A stretch of DNA of 64,000 nucleotides. It comes from JBAXBF01 sp034429745 (GTDB lineage Bacteria > Chloroflexota > Anaerolineae > Anaerolineales > DRKV01). The stretch is taken from the NCBI GenBank assembly GCA_034429745.1, contig DAOUFY010000090.1:8782-72781 (forward strand), in the 5' to 3' direction. Shown here piece after piece: positions 1 to 9,024 of this stretch; the stretch's first letter is position 1; every line of letters starts with the position of its first letter. Below the pieces are notes generated by a model. That model saw only the letters and a program-made list of their open reading frames with translations, was not told the DNA's origin and did no database searches. Made by a program: the position numbers and the translations under genes.

Positions 1-380
1 TTCACCTAGACCCTTTGATTCCTCGTCAGCTCGCTGACCGGGTGAAAGCGGAATGGGTAACAAACTATTTTCGCGGAAAACGCGGGGATGCTTTAGTCGT
101 TGCTCTTTATGAAAAAAAGGTTGTTGGTTTTTTGCAGTTGCTGTTTAATGAAATTAATAAAGAGGTAGTGATTGATTTAATTGCAGTTGATGAAAGCCTG
201 CGCGGTAAGGGTATTGCCGCGGCAATGATCTATTATGCAGAGCATAGTTTTTCATCTTATCAGCAAATGGTTGTAGGTACTCAAATTGCCAATACTCCAT
301 CGGTTCGGCTGTATGAAAAATTGGGTTTCCGGCTGCGTTCGGCGCATTATGTTTATCATTATCATCATCAATTACCGTGA
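1..380 (+). CDS. GNAT-family N-acetyltransferase, 5' end outside the window
   Basis: The reading frame is open to the left edge of the window, so the first codons and the start are missing. The visible part has the acetyl-CoA-binding GNAT core: the loop RGKGIAAAMI follows a beta strand with IDLIAVDESL, and the C-terminal YEKLGFR motif is typical of the fold. The family moves an acetyl group from acetyl-CoA to an amine. It lies 20 bases before a NeuB-type synthase, where PseH/LegH-type acetyltransferases that acetylate a diamino sugar are often found. That role is inferred from position only; the fold is clear but the substrate is not. Confidence 0.8.
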   Translation, partial: HLDPLIPRQLADRVKAEWVTNYFRGKRGDALVVALYEKKVVGFLQLLFNEINKEVVIDLIAVDESLRGKGIAAAMIYYAEHSFSSYQQMVVGTQIANTPSVRLYEKLGFRLRSAHYVYHYHHQLP

Positions 381-400
381 GTTAGAGTTTTGGAGAATAG

Positions 401-1411
401 ATGGACAACAATCACATAATTTCTTCCAATAAAACCATGATTGTGGCTGAAATCGGTAACAACCACGAAGGGGATTTTGCGTGTGCCCAACAGCTAGTGC
501 GCGAAGCAGCAGCTTGCGGGGTGGACGCGGTGAAGTTCCAGGTGTTTAGAAGTGAGCATTATGTTAGCCAAAAAGATACAGCACGTTTCCAGCGTTTGAA
601 GTCGTTTGAGTTATCCTATGCTCAATTTGAGCAGTTGGCGCAGTTAGCTCACTCATTGAACGTGCTGTTTATTGCAACACCATTTGATTTGGTGAGTGCA
701 GAATTTTTAATGCACACTGCAGATTATATAAAAGTAGCTTCTGGCGATAATAATTTTTATCCAATGCTGCGCAAGCTGACTGAGGCAGACAAGCCGTTGA
801 TTATCTCTACTGGTGTAAGCGACGAAGTGCAGGTAGGACAGACAGTGGATTTCATTAGGAGTTGTTGGCTAAAACAGGGTAAACATGGGAGCTTGGTTTT
901 ATTACATTGTGTAAGCGCATATCCCGCACCGCTTTCTCAAGTTAACCTGCGCTCTATTCCTTTCTTAGCCCAAAGATTTGGGCTACCCGTGGGCTATTCT
1001 GACCATACCTTAGGCATAGAAGCCTCTCTGCTGGCAGCCGCTTTGGGAGCTGTAATGATTGAAAAACATTTTACATTGGATAAAAATTTTTCGGAATTTC
1101 ATGACCATCAGCTTTCAGCTGAACCAGCTGAGATGAGGCGGTTAGTCGAATGTGTTAGGGAACTGCCAAAAATGTTAGGTGAATTCAATAAAAAAATTCA
1201 ACCCTGTGAAGAACCTATGCTGCCAGCTATTCGACGTTCTATCGCAGCCGCCAAAGACTTGGCCGTTGGGCAAAAAATCAGCGAAGAAGACCTAACTTGG
1301 ATTAGGCCTGCTGTTGGTTTAGCGCCGGGGAGTGAGCACCTGATTGTAGGGAAAACCTTAAAGCGTTCCATAGGTTTTGGAGAATTAATACTCGAAAAAG
1401 ATTGTGAGTGA
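401..1411 (+). CDS. neuB: NeuB-family nonulosonic acid synthase
   Basis: The protein has 336 residues, the normal length for NeuB/LegI/PseI synthases, which condense phosphoenolpyruvate with a six-carbon amino sugar to give a nine-carbon sialic-acid-like sugar. The N-terminal TIM barrel starts at MIVAEIGNNHEGD and includes KFQVF, the metal-binding region GYSDHTLG and EKHFTLD. The last 60 residues form the SAF (antifreeze-like) domain with RRSIAAAKDL and GKTLKRSI. A GGAGAATAG ribosome site precedes the ATG. The neighbouring formyl-, acetyl- and amidotransferases suggest a legionaminic- or pseudaminic-type product rather than plain sialic acid. Sequence alone does not separate the three subfamilies here. 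Confidence 0.92.
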   Translation: MDNNHIISSNKTMIVAEIGNNHEGDFACAQQLVREAAACGVDAVKFQVFRSEHYVSQKDTARFQRLKSFELSYAQFEQLAQLAHSLNVLFIATPFDLVSAEFLMHTADYIKVASGDNNFYPMLRKLTEADKPLIISTGVSDEVQVGQTVDFIRSCWLKQGKHGSLVLLHCVSAYPAPLSQVNLRSIPFLAQRFGLPVGYSDHTLGIEASLLAAALGAVMIEKHFTLDKNFSEFHDHQLSAEPAEMRRLVECVRELPKMLGEFNKKIQPCEEPMLPAIRRSIAAAKDLAVGQKISEEDLTWIRPAVGLAPGSEHLIVGKTLKRSIGFGELILEKDCE

Positions 1412-1417
1412 TAACAG

Positions 1418-2128
1418 ATGCGTACCGTCTTGCTAACTACCGATACTCCTCATCATACCTTTTTCGCTTGGAAGATTCATGAGGTGTTCCCATGGGAAGC
1501 CATTGTGTTAGAGAGTCGTGTTTTGCGACCGCCATTTAACATTTTTCATCCTTTTGAGCAACAGCGAGATGAATATGAAAAAAGCGAGCTGCTTAAGAAC
1601 TTTAAAGGAGACATAACACAACTTGCGAACTCCTTAACCGCGGCAAGTGTTAATGACCCCGAATGCGTGGAATATCTGAAGTCAATTAATCCTGATGTAA
1701 TCATTGTTTTTGGAACAGGAAAAATTAATTCAAGTTTGATACAAATTCCTCGGCTAGGTTGCCTGAACCTACATGGTGGTGATCCCGAAAGATATCGAGG
1801 TTTGGATACACACTTATGGGCAATTTATCATCAGGAATTTGACCAACTGATTACAACATTGCATTACATTGATGAAACATTAGATACAGGTGATGTGGTG
1901 TTCAAAGCAACGTTGCCTATAAGCCGTGGACTTCAACTACATCAACTCAGAGCTGTGAACACTCAAGTATGCGTTAAGTTATCATTATTAGCTTTAATGG
2001 GCTTGCATAAAAATGAGTGGCTGCCTTCGATGAAGCAGTTGCAGATTGGACGTTATTATTCCTTTATGCCGGCTGAACTTAAAGAGATTTGTTTGAAACG
2101 GTTTAACAAATTTACGCAAGGGTTATAA
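1418..2128 (+). CDS. Formyltransferase-family protein (Fmt-like, sugar N-formylation)
   Basis: This is a 236-residue protein of the formyl_trans_N fold. The segment CLNLHGGDPERYRGLDTHLW carries the catalytic Asn and His of the N-x-H motif, and DETLDTGDVV supplies the catalytic Asp. The family transfers a formyl group from N10-formyltetrahydrofolate to an amine. There is no anticodon-type C-terminal domain, so it is not a Met-tRNA formyltransferase. Lying 6 bases after neuB and before a deacetylase, it probably N-formylates an amino sugar of the surface glycan; the substrate is inferred. Confidence 0.8.
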   Translation: MRTVLLTTDTPHHTFFAWKIHEVFPWEAIVLESRVLRPPFNIFHPFEQQRDEYEKSELLKNFKGDITQLANSLTAASVNDPECVEYLKSINPDVIIVFGTGKINSSLIQIPRLGCLNLHGGDPERYRGLDTHLWAIYHQEFDQLITTLHYIDETLDTGDVVFKATLPISRGLQLHQLRAVNTQVCVKLSLLALMGLHKNEWLPSMKQLQIGRYYSFMPAELKEICLKRFNKFTQGL

Positions 2129-2151
2129 AGGTCGAGGAAAGCGTTTATATC

Positions 2152-3063
2152 ATGAATGAAGAAGTAACCAAATGGCTTAAGGAAGATAAAGGTTTTGTGA
2201 TTTTTTTATTTCATGGTGTTATCCGTGAGCAAAAGTATAAAGTAAGAAATTATACCTGCAAGCATATGCTGCTTGAACGATTTATAGATGTTCTGACTTG
2301 TTTGCGGAGACACGGGAATCCGATTTCTCTTCCTCAGATTGTAGCGGCAACAGAACAAAATGAGACTCTGCCAGAGCGTGCCTTTGCTATTACGTTTGAT
2401 GATGGTTTTGCAAACAATGAGCGTTTGGCTGCTCCCCTGCTAGTGGATTTTGGCTTTCCGGCTACTTTTTATTTAACCACATCGTTTATCTCTTCTCAGG
2501 AGAGCTCTTGGATTGATAAAATTGAATATGCTTTTGAAGTTGTTCCCCATATCAAGCTGAACCTTTCTCGTTGGGGAGTGGAAGCAACCTTAACGAACCC
2601 TCAAGAAAAGATAAATTTTTTGGATAAGTTAAGGGGGTGGGTGAAAAATGATCCCACCATTAATCCTGATGAGGTAGTTGATGATATTTGGAGACAAGTG
2701 GGAATTAAACAGTGGGAACCTGATGAAGAGTTAGATAAGAAAATGACATGGAAAGAGGTACAAAAACTAGCTCAGGAGGAGTTGTTTACGATTGGTGGCC
2801 ACAGTCATACACATCGAATTTTATCTTTTCTCCCTCAATCTCAATTAGAAGTGGAAATTACGACAAGTTTGACTCTTTTAAAAACTCATTTAGGAAAGGA
2901 TATCATTCATTACTCTTATCCAGAAGGAATGGCGCATTGTTATTCTGAGTTAGTGATCCAAACTTTAAAGCAAAATGGCGTTGTTTGTTCGCCGACGGCG
3001 ATCGCAGGAAAAAATGTTGTGGGTGATGATTTATTTCACCTAAAACGGGTAATGTTGAATTGA
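2152..3063 (+). CDS. Polysaccharide deacetylase (NodB homology, CE4)
   Basis: The protein has 303 residues with a NodB domain. FAITFDDGF near residue 80 gives the catalytic-base/metal Asp pair, and HSHTHRI near residue 220 gives the metal-binding H-(S/T)-x-x-x-H motif. No signal peptide is visible, so it should act in the cytoplasm, on a sugar precursor or lipid-linked intermediate rather than on the finished wall. Paired with the formyltransferase just upstream, it could free an amino group that is then formylated. That pathway link is inference. Confidence 0.8.
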   Translation: MNEEVTKWLKEDKGFVIFLFHGVIREQKYKVRNYTCKHMLLERFIDVLTCLRRHGNPISLPQIVAATEQNETLPERAFAITFDDGFANNERLAAPLLVDFGFPATFYLTTSFISSQESSWIDKIEYAFEVVPHIKLNLSRWGVEATLTNPQEKINFLDKLRGWVKNDPTINPDEVVDDIWRQVGIKQWEPDEELDKKMTWKEVQKLAQEELFTIGGHSHTHRILSFLPQSQLEVEITTSLTLLKTHLGKDIIHYSYPEGMAHCYSELVIQTLKQNGVVCSPTAIAGKNVVGDDLFHLKRVMLN

Positions 3064-3070
3064 AATAATT

Positions 3071-4900
3071 ATGTGTGGAATTGCAGGATACATAGGTACG
3101 CGTCAGTTTTCTCATGAGGTAATTCAGCATTGTCTGCGTCTGATGCACCATCGCGGACCTGATCACGCGGCGTATTACACGACATCTTTTTCTCCGCAGT
3201 GCCACGTAACTTTGTTGAATACCCGCCTTAGTATTATTGATCTAGATGAGCGCTCTAATCCACCTTTCCGCATTGGCTCAAAAGTTATGGTCTATAACGG
3301 AGAATTGTATAACTATCTAGAATTACGCAGCAAAATGGAAAAAGAAGTGGACTTTCGCACCCAATCCGATACTGAAGTGCTGCTGCAAACGATTATACAA
3401 CATGGCTGGCAGGGTCTAGATGCTTGTGAAGGTATGTGGGCATTTGCTGTATTTGATGAAAAAGATGGTTCGCTTTTGTTGAGCCGTGATCGTTTTGGAG
3501 AAAAACCACTTTATTTGTATCGAGATGCCTCAGGAATGTATTTTGCTTCGGAGGTGAAATTCATCTTTGCTTTATTGGGGCATTCTCTGCCAATCAACAC
3601 ATCTCATCTTTATCGCTATTTGATGAATGGCTACAAGGCATTAAATAAAGTGAAGGAAACTTTTTTTATAGGAATAGAGGAACTGCCGCCGGCATATGTC
3701 AGCTTGATTGATGCTGAAGGCAACGAGAAACGTTGGCGGTATTGGCAGCCTTCATATCAGCAAGACGATAGCATGTCATTAGAGGAAGCTATTGATAAGG
3801 CAAAACAAGCCTTGCTGCGAGCGGTGCAGCTGCGTTTGCGAGCGGATGTACCATTAGCTTTTTGTTTGAGCGGAGGTATCGATTCAAATACGCTAATCAG
3901 TATTGCTAAGCGGGTATTTAATTATGATGTCCATGGGTTTACGATTGTGAACACGGATAAACGCTATGAAGAACAGGAAATGGTTCAGACTAGTGTACGA
4001 GAATTAGGCATCCGGCATACTCAAATCTCAGCTGATACGCGGGAATTCTTGCCAAAGCTGCGGCAGCTGGTACGGCAGCATGATGGTCCGGTCTATACTA
4101 TTAACTATTATGCTCATTGGCTATTGATGCAAAGTGTTGCTGCCCACGGTTATAAAATTTCCTTAAGCGGTACAGGAGCAGATGAACTTTTCAGTGGTTA
4201 TTATGACCATCATCTGTTTTATCTTTATGAGGTCCGGAATAATCCTGTTCTTTTTCAACAATCACTAGAACTGTGGCGGAAAAATATTTTGCCTTATGTT
4301 CAAAATCCATTCCTTAAAAATCCTTTTGTGTTCATAGAGAATCCACAGTTTCGCGATCACATCTATTTGGATTCACAGGTTTTTGCTTCTTATTTGCATA
4401 AGCCTTGGCAGGAGACATTTGTGGAAGAAAAGTACAGCGAAAGCCTAATGCGCAATCGTATGTTGAATGAAGTATTTCATGAGGCGGTGCCGGTTTTGCT
4501 TCATCAGGATGATCACAATGCTATGGCATGTTCTATAGAAAACCGATCGCCATTTTTGGACCGCCAATTGTTTGAGATAAGTATGACAATTCCTACCCGC
4601 TATTTGATTGGCGAGGGCAAGGCGAAGTACATCCTGCGGCAGGCTATGAGGGGGATTGTGCCTCAGGCTATTTTAGACAACCCGCGTAAAGTGGGTTTCA
4701 ATGCACCGATTTTTTCTTACTTGGATGTAAAAGATGAGGCAGTAAAAAATGAGGTGCTTAGTCAAAGTCCGATTTATGATCATGTGAGGCGAGAGAAAAT
4801 TCAGCTTTTGATGGAAAAGCCGTATTTAGAGAATCATGAAAGCAAGTTTTTGTTTTCTTTTCTAACAAGCAAAATGTTTTTAGAGGAGTTAGGGCGATGA
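3071..4900 (+). CDS. asnB: Asparagine synthase-like glutamine-dependent amidotransferase
   Basis: This 609-residue protein starts MCGIAGYIG, so after Met removal Cys1 is the N-terminal glutaminase nucleophile. The class II glutaminase half continues through HHRGPDH and YNGELYNY. The synthetase half has the PP-loop SGGIDS near residue 267 and later SGTGADELFSGYY. The family makes asparagine or, in glycan clusters, amidates a sugar acid or feeds ammonia to a partner. No Shine-Dalgarno site is obvious before the ATG. Its stop overlaps the next start (ATGA), so it is coupled to an N-acetyl-sugar amidotransferase. It may therefore work in glycan modification rather than asparagine supply. Confidence 0.88.
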   Translation: MCGIAGYIGTRQFSHEVIQHCLRLMHHRGPDHAAYYTTSFSPQCHVTLLNTRLSIIDLDERSNPPFRIGSKVMVYNGELYNYLELRSKMEKEVDFRTQSDTEVLLQTIIQHGWQGLDACEGMWAFAVFDEKDGSLLLSRDRFGEKPLYLYRDASGMYFASEVKFIFALLGHSLPINTSHLYRYLMNGYKALNKVKETFFIGIEELPPAYVSLIDAEGNEKRWRYWQPSYQQDDSMSLEEAIDKAKQALLRAVQLRLRADVPLAFCLSGGIDSNTLISIAKRVFNYDVHGFTIVNTDKRYEEQEMVQTSVRELGIRHTQISADTREFLPKLRQLVRQHDGPVYTINYYAHWLLMQSVAAHGYKISLSGTGADELFSGYYDHHLFYLYEVRNNPVLFQQSLELWRKNILPYVQNPFLKNPFVFIENPQFRDHIYLDSQVFASYLHKPWQETFVEEKYSESLMRNRMLNEVFHEAVPVLLHQDDHNAMACSIENRSPFLDRQLFEISMTIPTRYLIGEGKAKYILRQAMRGIVPQAILDNPRKVGFNAPIFSYLDVKDEAVKNEVLSQSPIYDHVRREKIQLLMEKPYLENHESKFLFSFLTSKMFLEELGR

Positions 4901-6015
4901 GGTACTGTCAAGAATGTATTTTGCCGGATACGCGCCCAAACTTGGTCCTGAATGAAAAGGGCGTATGCAATGCTTGTGAAACACATAAGCGGCGCGCGGC
5001 CATTGATTGGAACGCCCGCGAGCAGGCTTTTCAAAAAGTGGTGGAACATGCCAAATCGCGCAGTAAAGGCTATGATTGCCTTATCCCCGTTAGTGGGGGT
5101 AAGGACAGCACTTGGCAAGTAGTAAAATGTCTGGAATATGGATTAAATCCTCTGGCAGTAACTTGGAAACCTCCGGCAAGAACAGAGCTTGGCCGTAGGA
5201 ATCTTGAAAATTTAATTCAGTTAGGTGTTGACCATATAGATTATCAGGTGAACCCCAACGTGGAGCGTAAATTCCTCTATCAAGCCTTAGCTCGATTTGG
5301 TGCGCCGGGGCTCCCCATGCATATGGCTTTATTCAATATTCCGCTGAAACTCGCTGTTAAGTTTAATATCCCTTTGGTGGTATGGGGGGAAAATTCAGCT
5401 TTTGAATATGGAAGCCCGGATGAATCCTATATGGGCTTTCAATTGGACAGTCGCTGGCTGCGTCAGTTCGGTGTGATGCATGGGACAACAGCAAAGGATT
5501 GGATATCTGAATCCCTAACGGAAAAAGAACTGACCCCTTATTTTGGACCTTCTGATGAAGAATTGGAAAAAGCGGGAGTATTGGCAATCTTTTTAGGGTA
5601 TTATTTTCCATGGGATCCTTATCAGACCTACCAAGTGGCAAAACAGCATGGTTTTCAAACGAGCAAAGAAGGAGCGAAAGTAGGATATTATGATTTCGCG
5701 GATTTGGATGATGACTTTATCTCTGTTCATCATTACTTGAAATGGTATAAGTATGGATTTACGCGTAGTTTTGATAACCTTTCTTTGGAAATAAGGTTTG
5801 GTAGGTTGACGCGACAGCAGGCAATAGAGATATTGAGTGAACGAGGAGATGAAACTCCTTATGCAGATATAGACGTGTTTTGTCAATTTCTCGGAATTTC
5901 TGTTCGGCAATTCTTTGAGCTTATTGAAAGGTTTCGCAATCTTGAGATCTGGAAAAAGAAAAATGGGAAGTGGGTTATTGAAGATTTTCTTATTCCTCAT
6001 TGGCATTGGGAGTAG
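4897..6015 (+). CDS. N-acetyl sugar amidotransferase (WbpG/PseA/WbuX type)
   Basis: The protein has 372 residues. It begins with two CxxC pairs (C4, C7, C24, C27) that form a zinc-ribbon-like site, followed by a PP-loop ATPase signature SGGKDS at residues 66-71. This layout is characteristic of enzymes that turn an N-acetyl group into an N-acetimidoyl group, using ATP and ammonia from a glutaminase. PseA in pseudaminic acid pathways is the best-known relative. It overlaps the asnB-like gene by four bases. No HisH/HisF-type partner is visible in the window, so the upstream protein is a candidate ammonia donor (inference). Confidence 0.87.
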   Translation: MRYCQECILPDTRPNLVLNEKGVCNACETHKRRAAIDWNAREQAFQKVVEHAKSRSKGYDCLIPVSGGKDSTWQVVKCLEYGLNPLAVTWKPPARTELGRRNLENLIQLGVDHIDYQVNPNVERKFLYQALARFGAPGLPMHMALFNIPLKLAVKFNIPLVVWGENSAFEYGSPDESYMGFQLDSRWLRQFGVMHGTTAKDWISESLTEKELTPYFGPSDEELEKAGVLAIFLGYYFPWDPYQTYQVAKQHGFQTSKEGAKVGYYDFADLDDDFISVHHYLKWYKYGFTRSFDNLSLEIRFGRLTRQQAIEILSERGDETPYADIDVFCQFLGISVRQFFELIERFRNLEIWKKKNGKWVIEDFLIPHWHWE

Positions 6016-6018
6016 TGG

Positions 6019-6363
6019 ATGAAAGTTGTGTGTAATGATCCGCCGCGTCGTTTTGTCGTTGGAAGAAATGCTTCTATCGAAATGAAGGATTGTGGGCAGA
6101 TTCTGCTTGAAGCTGACGAACAAGTTACCTTTATTACCGCTCTAGGGGCTGAATACGATGTGGCGCGCAAGGAATGGGGGTTTTATGCCACGCCGTCAGT
6201 GAATGGCAGGTTAAAAGCTATGGGTTTTAAAACTGCCTTGGTAAAGAACCCACATCATCGCTATTATGTGTTATTGGTAGAGCAGGATAAAATTGAACAG
6301 TTTTTAGCCTATCTTCAACAGGAGGAAAGTGAAATAGTTGAGTGGCTTGATGAACGATCATGA
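6019..6363 (+). CDS. Small conserved-looking protein of unknown function
   Basis: This is a 114-residue soluble protein without signal peptide or membrane segment. It begins three bases after the amidotransferase, with GGGAG as ribosome site, and overlaps the next gene. The sequence has a strand-rich first half (KDCGQILLEADEQVTFIT), a central EYDVARKEWGFYATPS segment and NGRLKAMGFKTALVK, with an acidic C-terminal helix. I do not recognise a named domain. Tight packing between the amidotransferase and the acyl-activating enzyme suggests an accessory part in sugar modification, but this is only positional. Confidence 0.75.
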   Translation: MKVVCNDPPRRFVVGRNASIEMKDCGQILLEADEQVTFITALGAEYDVARKEWGFYATPSVNGRLKAMGFKTALVKNPHHRYYVLLVEQDKIEQFLAYLQQEESEIVEWLDERS

Positions 6364-9013
6364 AGTTTCAACGCGGAGATCATTTCGGAGCGAGTTGCTG
6401 CGGATTCATGCTCAAGCACCGCAGCAGCAGTGGCTTACACTGCTGCGATCTGCTGATGAGCATGAATATACCATAGAACAGCTTATCGCCCGGGTTGGGG
6501 ATTATGCGGAGTTTTATTACAACGTAGGTATTCAGCCCAACGATTTGATCTTAATCATCTTAAAAGAATCACTGGATTTGTTTGCTTCATTTTTCGCAGC
6601 CATCATTATTGGGGCGTTGCCGGCTTACTATGCTTACCCTTCTCCCAAGCATTCGGTGGAATCATTTATTGAGTCAGTTGAAAACCTTATTCGCTATAAC
6701 GAGATTAAGCTCGTCATTAGTTTCAAGGAAGTGATCCATGTCCTAAATCAAATAGACAGACAGCTATTCCCAAGCTGTATAGGATTTTATGATCATCACG
6801 CAGTGCAAGAACAGGGAAACACAAATTTAGAGCGTTTTCCAATACCCGCCAATGAGGCTTTTTTACAGTTCTCCTCCGGTACGACAGGGGCAAAAAAAGG
6901 AGTAAAGATATCCATTGACTCTTTATTTAACCAAATTGAGGCTTACAGCCCTTATGTCAATTATTCTTCGCAAAGCAAAGTTGTCTCTTGGCTGCCCCAT
7001 TATCATGATATGGGTTTGATCGCTTGCATGCTGATGCCTTTTTTAAAGTCGGTGCCAATTGTGATGATGTCGCCATTTGAATGGGTAAGCAACCCAAAAA
7101 TGCTGTTTGAAGCAATAACGAAAGTTCGCGGCACCCATGTATGGCTGCCTAATTTTGCTTTAGGACACTTAACCAACACGATACCTGAGAGTGAGTTGGG
7201 AGTTTATGACTTAAGCTGCCTAAGTCAGTTGGTGTGCTGCTCAGAACCACTGCTTTATGAGACAGTAAAGGCTTTTTTACGGCGCTTTAAGCCTTGCGGT
7301 ATTAAGGAGGAACAGTTTTACAATTGCTACGCTATGGCAGAAAACACCTTTGCTGTAACTTCGACTAGACAAGGCGGCTTATCTTTCCTTCAGGTGGACG
7401 CGCAGGCGCTGCAGCATGATCGCATTGTGCCGGTTTTTGAAGGAGGAAGAACGATTGCCAGCGCAGGTTTTCCATTGGATAATGTTCAGCTGAGGATTGT
7501 TGATTCCAGTGGTTCCGATCTGGAAGAAAATGCAGTCGGCGAGGTGTGGTTGAAAAGCAATTGTATGCTTGAAGGTTATCATAATAATCCGCTTGAGACT
7601 CAATCTGCCTTTGCTGATGGCTGGTACAAAACCGGAGATTTAGGGTTTATCCATCATGGGGAGTTGTATATCACTGGCCGCAAGAAAGACATGATGATCA
7701 TCGGAGGTGTGAACATATACCCCCAAGATGTGGAGCTGATATTAAATGCAGAATCGCCCTTAATACCTGGCCGCAATGTGGTGTTTGGGGTGAACGATGA
7801 GCGGCTTGGCACAGAACGTGTGGTCGTGCTGGCAGAGGTAAAGGAGGAGGATAAAGAAAAAGTTGACTCATTTTCCATAACACAAAAGATATTTCAAGCT
7901 TTAGATATTTCAGTTTCTGAATTTGTTTTGCTTCCGCCGATGACTTTGAAAAAAGGTACAGCTGGTAAAATTTCTCGATATTTGAATAAAAAGCTCTATC
8001 TGCAGGGAATGTTTGACCATTATTGTAACAAAGAAAAGGCTGCTGCAACAATAAAAGATGAACAAAACGAATTAAGCGAATTGGTAAGCAGGGTGATATC
8101 TTACAGCCAGAAGCCACCGCTTGAAGCAAATACCCCCTTATTTGTCTCAGGGCTGATCGACTCTTTTGGGTTTGCCGAATTGCTACTGCTGTTAGAAAAG
8201 CACTATCAGGTTACCATTCCAGATTCAATCAAGCAAGTAAAGTATTTCCAAACTCTGGCAGAGATAAGCAAAACGCTCGAAGCGCTGAAAAAGAAACAAT
8301 TGCCTTCACATGAGGAAGATGAGTCATTAATAAAAGCAAGGCAAGAGAGTTTTTTACGGCTTAGTCATCCTTCTTCAAAACGCAGGGCGGATACAACCAT
8401 GTTTGAGTGGTGGATTATCCATTTTCCGCTGCGCAACACGCCATTTTATCGCTGGTTATTGAGGATGAGTGGGGTTGTTTTAGGAGAGCGAGTTGTTTTT
8501 TTAGGAAGATTTCGAGTGAAAATGCGCGGACAACGCGGCAGCATTGTGATTGGCAATGATGTCGTGTTGGGTGATGGAGTAGATTTGCGCACTAGGGAAA
8601 ATGGTAAAATCATTTTATCGGATAACGTTTATTTAGATAGCAATGTGCGCATCGTAGCAGCAAGAGAAGGAATGGTGCAAATAGGAACTGATACGGAAAT
8701 TGGATTTAATACTGTTATTAACTCTGGCGGTATTACTCGCATTGGTAAGTTTTGCATGATTGCCGGTAATGTGAATATCAATTCCTCTAGTCATGGGGTT
8801 AAACGGGATACATACATAAAAGAACAACCTCATTCACATGGCATTGTCGAGATTGGAGATGACGTATGGATTGGTGCTGGAGTTTCAATTGTTATGAATG
8901 CTAAGATAGGTGAGGGGGCGGTGATCTCTTCCAACTCTTTGGTCAGTGGGGAAATACCGCCTTTTGGGATTTGTGCCGGCGTGCCGGCTAAAGTAATTCG
9001 ATATCGATCATAG
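6338..9013 (+). CDS. Acyl-AMP ligase - acyl carrier protein - left-handed beta-helix acyltransferase fusion
   Basis: Three enzymes are joined in 891 residues. Residues about 20-560 are an adenylate-forming acid ligase with FSSGTTGAKKG near 178 and GRKKDMMIIGG near 447. Residues about 575-655 are a carrier-protein domain with the likely phosphopantetheine serine in GLIDSFGF near 608. From about 700 to the end, hexapeptide repeats (IVIGNDVVLGDG, IGDDVWIGAGVSI) form an O- or N-acyltransferase ending in CAGVPAKVIRY. It could activate an acid, load it on its own carrier arm and pass it to a sugar. The TTG at 6338 lies 12 bases after GGAGG; ATG at 6350 is an alternative start. The acid is unknown. 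Confidence 0.85.
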   Translation: MSGLMNDHEVSTRRSFRSELLRIHAQAPQQQWLTLLRSADEHEYTIEQLIARVGDYAEFYYNVGIQPNDLILIILKESLDLFASFFAAIIIGALPAYYAYPSPKHSVESFIESVENLIRYNEIKLVISFKEVIHVLNQIDRQLFPSCIGFYDHHAVQEQGNTNLERFPIPANEAFLQFSSGTTGAKKGVKISIDSLFNQIEAYSPYVNYSSQSKVVSWLPHYHDMGLIACMLMPFLKSVPIVMMSPFEWVSNPKMLFEAITKVRGTHVWLPNFALGHLTNTIPESELGVYDLSCLSQLVCCSEPLLYETVKAFLRRFKPCGIKEEQFYNCYAMAENTFAVTSTRQGGLSFLQVDAQALQHDRIVPVFEGGRTIASAGFPLDNVQLRIVDSSGSDLEENAVGEVWLKSNCMLEGYHNNPLETQSAFADGWYKTGDLGFIHHGELYITGRKKDMMIIGGVNIYPQDVELILNAESPLIPGRNVVFGVNDERLGTERVVVLAEVKEEDKEKVDSFSITQKIFQALDISVSEFVLLPPMTLKKGTAGKISRYLNKKLYLQGMFDHYCNKEKAAATIKDEQNELSELVSRVISYSQKPPLEANTPLFVSGLIDSFGFAELLLLLEKHYQVTIPDSIKQVKYFQTLAEISKTLEALKKKQLPSHEEDESLIKARQESFLRLSHPSSKRRADTTMFEWWIIHFPLRNTPFYRWLLRMSGVVLGERVVFLGRFRVKMRGQRGSIVIGNDVVLGDGVDLRTRENGKIILSDNVYLDSNVRIVAAREGMVQIGTDTEIGFNTVINSGGITRIGKFCMIAGNVNINSSSHGVKRDTYIKEQPHSHGIVEIGDDVWIGAGVSIVMNAKIGEGAVISSNSLVSGEIPPFGICAGVPAKVIRYRS

Positions 9014-9024
9014 GAAAGTGAGTA

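Noticed and set aside
5593..6123. A 176-codon minus-strand frame over the amidotransferase gene
   Set aside because: It runs opposite a clear enzyme and spans two real genes; composition is low-complexity Pro/Lys/Ile without a domain.
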